A stretch of DNA of 64,000 bases, from the NCBI RefSeq assembly GCF_005405465.1, contig NZ_BJEC01000013.1, positions 1-64,000 of the forward strand, read 5' to 3'. The translations under genes were made by a program, and so were the position numbers. This stretch comes from Weissella thailandensis (GTDB lineage Bacteria > Bacillota > Bacilli > Lactobacillales > Lactobacillaceae). A model generated the notes under the pieces. The model saw only the letters and a list, made by a program, of their open reading frames with translations. It made no database searches and was not told where the DNA came from. Numbering within the stretch: the first letter of the stretch is position 1; every line of letters begins with the position of its first letter. Positions 62,593 through 64,000 of this stretch are shown piece by piece.

Positions 62593-62630
62593 AAAAGGTT
62601 GGAACATTTTTCATGTCCCAACCTTTTAAC
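62593..62630. terminator. Bidirectional terminator (TTGGAACA stem type)
   Basis: AAAAGGTTGGAACA (62593-62606) pairs with TGTCCCAACCTTTT (62614-62627), one G-U on this strand or mismatch on the other. It serves exoA and the minus-strand tRNA genes. Confidence 0.88.
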
Positions 62631-62660
62631 GTGTAATCACTAGGTGTGATCTCTAATATA

Positions 62661-62732
62661 TAGCCCAACAGGGAGTCGAACCCTGGATTCCGCGCTGAGA
62701 ACGCGACGTCTTGACCACTTGACCATTGGGCC
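62661..62732 (-). tRNA. tRNA-Glu (CTC)
   Basis: 72 nt. Acceptor GGCCCAA/TTGGGCT, discriminator A, anticodon loop TTCTCAG with CTC at 34-36, T arm CAGGGTTCGACTCCCTG with normal T54-T55. This isoacceptor reads GAG. Confidence 0.95.
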
Positions 62733-62767
62733 ATGATGATAAATTGTAGCAAAGCTATCTAATAAAA

Positions 62768-62839
62768 TAGCCCAACAGGGAGTCGGACCCTGGATTCCGC
62801 GCTGAGAACGCGACGTCTTAACCACTTGACCATTGGGCC
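62768..62839 (-). tRNA. tRNA-Glu (CTC), second copy with T55 changed to C
   Basis: 72 nt, same stems and anticodon as the neighbouring copy. Its T loop reads TCCGACT where the other has TTCGACT, so the nearly universal U55 (pseudouridine site) is C. One D-arm base also differs. Function may be reduced. Confidence 0.9.
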
Positions 62840-62873
62840 AATACTATCATCCTTGTCTTAACAACAATAATTA

Positions 62874-62902
62874 ACTATACAGTGAAACAAGCCGTCTGTC
62901 AA
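62874..62902 (-). promoter_or_regulatory. Promoter of the tRNA-Glu pair
   Basis: On the minus strand, TTGACA (complement of 62897-62902) and TATAGT (complement of 62874-62879) are 17 bases apart. The rest of the 62503-63050 gap holds only the terminators and tRNA genes listed. Confidence 0.85.
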
Positions 62903-63050
62903 TATGATTGTTTAATAAATATTGTGTATTATTTGCATTTTTTTAAATCAAGTGTGGTCGTTAAGTTAATGAGGAATAGAAGACTTAATGTTACAATATT
63001 AATTGATAGCTTACAAAATAAAATGTGAACAGTGAAGAGGAGTCAGAACA

Positions 63051-63722
63051 ATGTCATTCAATTTATATCTTGTACGTCACGGACAGACAATTTTTAATCA
63101 TTACGAACGTATGCAAGGATGGAGTAATGCACCACTAACCGATAAGGGAATTGCAGATGGATACGCTGCTGGTGACCGTCTAGAAAATATTCGTTTTGAT
63201 GCTGCCTATTCTTCTGACTTACAACGTGCGATTCAGACAGCGGAGTTCGTCCTGTCACGTAACAAGCAAAGTGGCGATTTAACAGAGCCAGAGCAACTAC
63301 AACAATTTCGTGAACAATTTTTCGGTTTCTTTGAGGGATTGCCAAGTGCAAAAAGTTCACAATTAATTGCAGAAAAAAACGGTTTGAAGGATATTGATAC
63401 ATACAGTGATATTATGGCAAATCTGAGTCAAGATGAAGTCATGGATGCGATGCATATAGCTGACCCAACTGATGATGCTGAAGATACCCAAACATTTTGG
63501 GCTCGTCTTAACAAGGGGATAGAAATGCTACGTCGAAATACGCGCGATGGTCAAAATGTTTTACTTGTTTCACACGGCACATTGATTCGTAATTTGGTTG
63601 ACCATTATGCATCACATGAATTAGCTGCTGAAAAACCGTTAAACGGATCGATTACGGTTTGGGAAGTAACCGATGATGATTTGAAATTGAAGGTATATAA
63701 TGACACAACAACAAAATGGTAA
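63051..63722 (+). CDS. Histidine phosphatase family protein (phosphoglycerate mutase-like)
   Basis: 223 residues. RHGQT at 9-13 contains the phospho-accepting His, MQGWSNAPLTDKG near 21-33, SSDLQRAIQTAE near 54-65 with the substrate Arg, and VSHGTLIRNL near 176-185 with the second His. It is a cofactor-independent-of-ATP phosphatase fold with many substrates; the true glycolytic mutase is usually longer, so a phosphatase role is likelier. GAGGAG precedes the ATG. Confidence 0.87.
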   Translation: MSFNLYLVRHGQTIFNHYERMQGWSNAPLTDKGIADGYAAGDRLENIRFDAAYSSDLQRAIQTAEFVLSRNKQSGDLTEPEQLQQFREQFFGFFEGLPSAKSSQLIAEKNGLKDIDTYSDIMANLSQDEVMDAMHIADPTDDAEDTQTFWARLNKGIEMLRRNTRDGQNVLLVSHGTLIRNLVDHYASHELAAEKPLNGSITVWEVTDDDLKLKVYNDTTTKW

Positions 63723-64000
63723 GAATAATATGATAGAAAACGAACAGCAACCGACTCGTCAGGTGATTTTGGCTGGTCTCGATCAACAAAATGAAAATTT
63801 TGATTATGAGATGACAGAATTAGCTAATTTAGCTGCGGCTAATAATATGACGGTTGTCGGTCAGATTGTTCAAAAATTAGAAAAGCCCAATGCCTCAACC
63901 TATTTTGGTAAGGGTAAAGTGGTCGAATTAAAGGAAGCTTTGACATACTATGACGCTGATATGGTGGTGACTAATGATGAATTGTCACCTTCACAGCTTC
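63700..64000 (+). CDS. hflX: GTPase HflX, N-terminal part (runs off the window)
   Basis: The reading frame from ATG 63700 (GAAGG at 63689-63693) overlaps the phosphatase gene by 23 bases; an in-frame ATG at 63730 has no ribosome site. QVILAGLDQQ, then ELANLAAANNMTVVGQIVQ, PNASTYFGKGKVVEL and VVTNDELSPSQL match the N-terminal nucleotide-binding domain of HflX, which splits stalled or heat-damaged ribosomes. The G domain lies beyond the window. Confidence 0.88.
   Translation, partial: MTQQQNGKNNMIENEQQPTRQVILAGLDQQNENFDYEMTELANLAAANNMTVVGQIVQKLEKPNASTYFGKGKVVELKEALTYYDADMVVTNDELSPSQL

Noticed and set aside
62567..62825. Open frames of 61 codons across the tRNA-Glu region
   Set aside because: They read the tRNA genes themselves and are chance frames.

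Overview
The window is a low-GC Gram-positive chromosome segment from a heterofermentative lactic acid bacterium. Weissella is the best guess and Leuconostocaceae is the safer level. This rests on a very strongly codon-biased phosphoketolase, a fused AdhE, an araBDA operon under AraR and CcpA-type sites, AdcR-type zinc control, a CiaRH-like two-component system, and a MutY with no cysteines. No prophage, plasmid or CRISPR array is visible. One IS end lies at the left edge.

Layout. 1-97: end of an IS3-family (IS150-like) element. 157-3024: menaquinone genes menI (minus), menB and menE. 3034-3257: a self-contained, gene-poor transcription unit rich in hairpins. 3.3-8.4 kb: GNAT acetyltransferase, amino-acid permease, CiaRH-like system, rpiA. 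8.5-16.2 kb: mutY, then a parS site and the origin-proximal block rsmG-parA-parB-DUF951-ychF-DUF1129, followed by a VanRS-like two-component system. 16.2-22.9 kb: DUF1836 regulator, MFS transporter, and a pair of 212-bp inverted repeats. Each repeat carries tRNA-Tyr, tRNA-Gln and a terminator. They flank a nonsense-mutated phosphoesterase and the peptide transporter dtpT, and a third tRNA-Gln, DUF975 and SprT follow. 23-28 kb: OatA-like acyltransferase and the zinc operon adcR-A-C-B behind a double AdcR operator.

28-39.7 kb: YkpA/YbiT-type ABC-F protein, araE, MATE exporter, araR (minus), araBDA, aldo/keto reductase. araE and araBDA have matching control regions (AraR boxes, a -10 element, a cre site). 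39.9-45.3 kb: a DUF1659/DUF2922-like small gene pair and two tandem copies of a glutamine-type ABC transporter operon. 45.4-48.8 kb: YbaK deacylase, a HELSH membrane protein, an HD hydrolase and a 14-TM MFS exporter. 48.8-53.0 kb: GntR regulator, phosphoketolase, a DUF4811-like membrane protein. 53.3-58.5 kb: PepO and a copper operon (CopY, two cupredoxin genes of which the second has an early stop, and a CopA ATPase without a metal-binding domain). 58.8-64 kb: adhE, exonuclease III, two tRNA-Glu(CTC), a histidine phosphatase and the start of hflX.

Two family-wide patterns tie the intergenic regions together. One is a recurrent terminator with a TTGGAACA/TGTTCCAA or TGGGAC/GTCCCA stem. The other is a dispersed, roughly 130-170 bp imperfect-palindrome repeat with AGAGCGTGNCAAAA-type ends, found in full, deleted and inverted forms. 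The most unusual items are the hairpin unit at 3.0-3.26 kb, the tRNA-bearing inverted repeats, the palindrome family, the two single-stop pseudogenes and the tRNA-Glu copy lacking T55.
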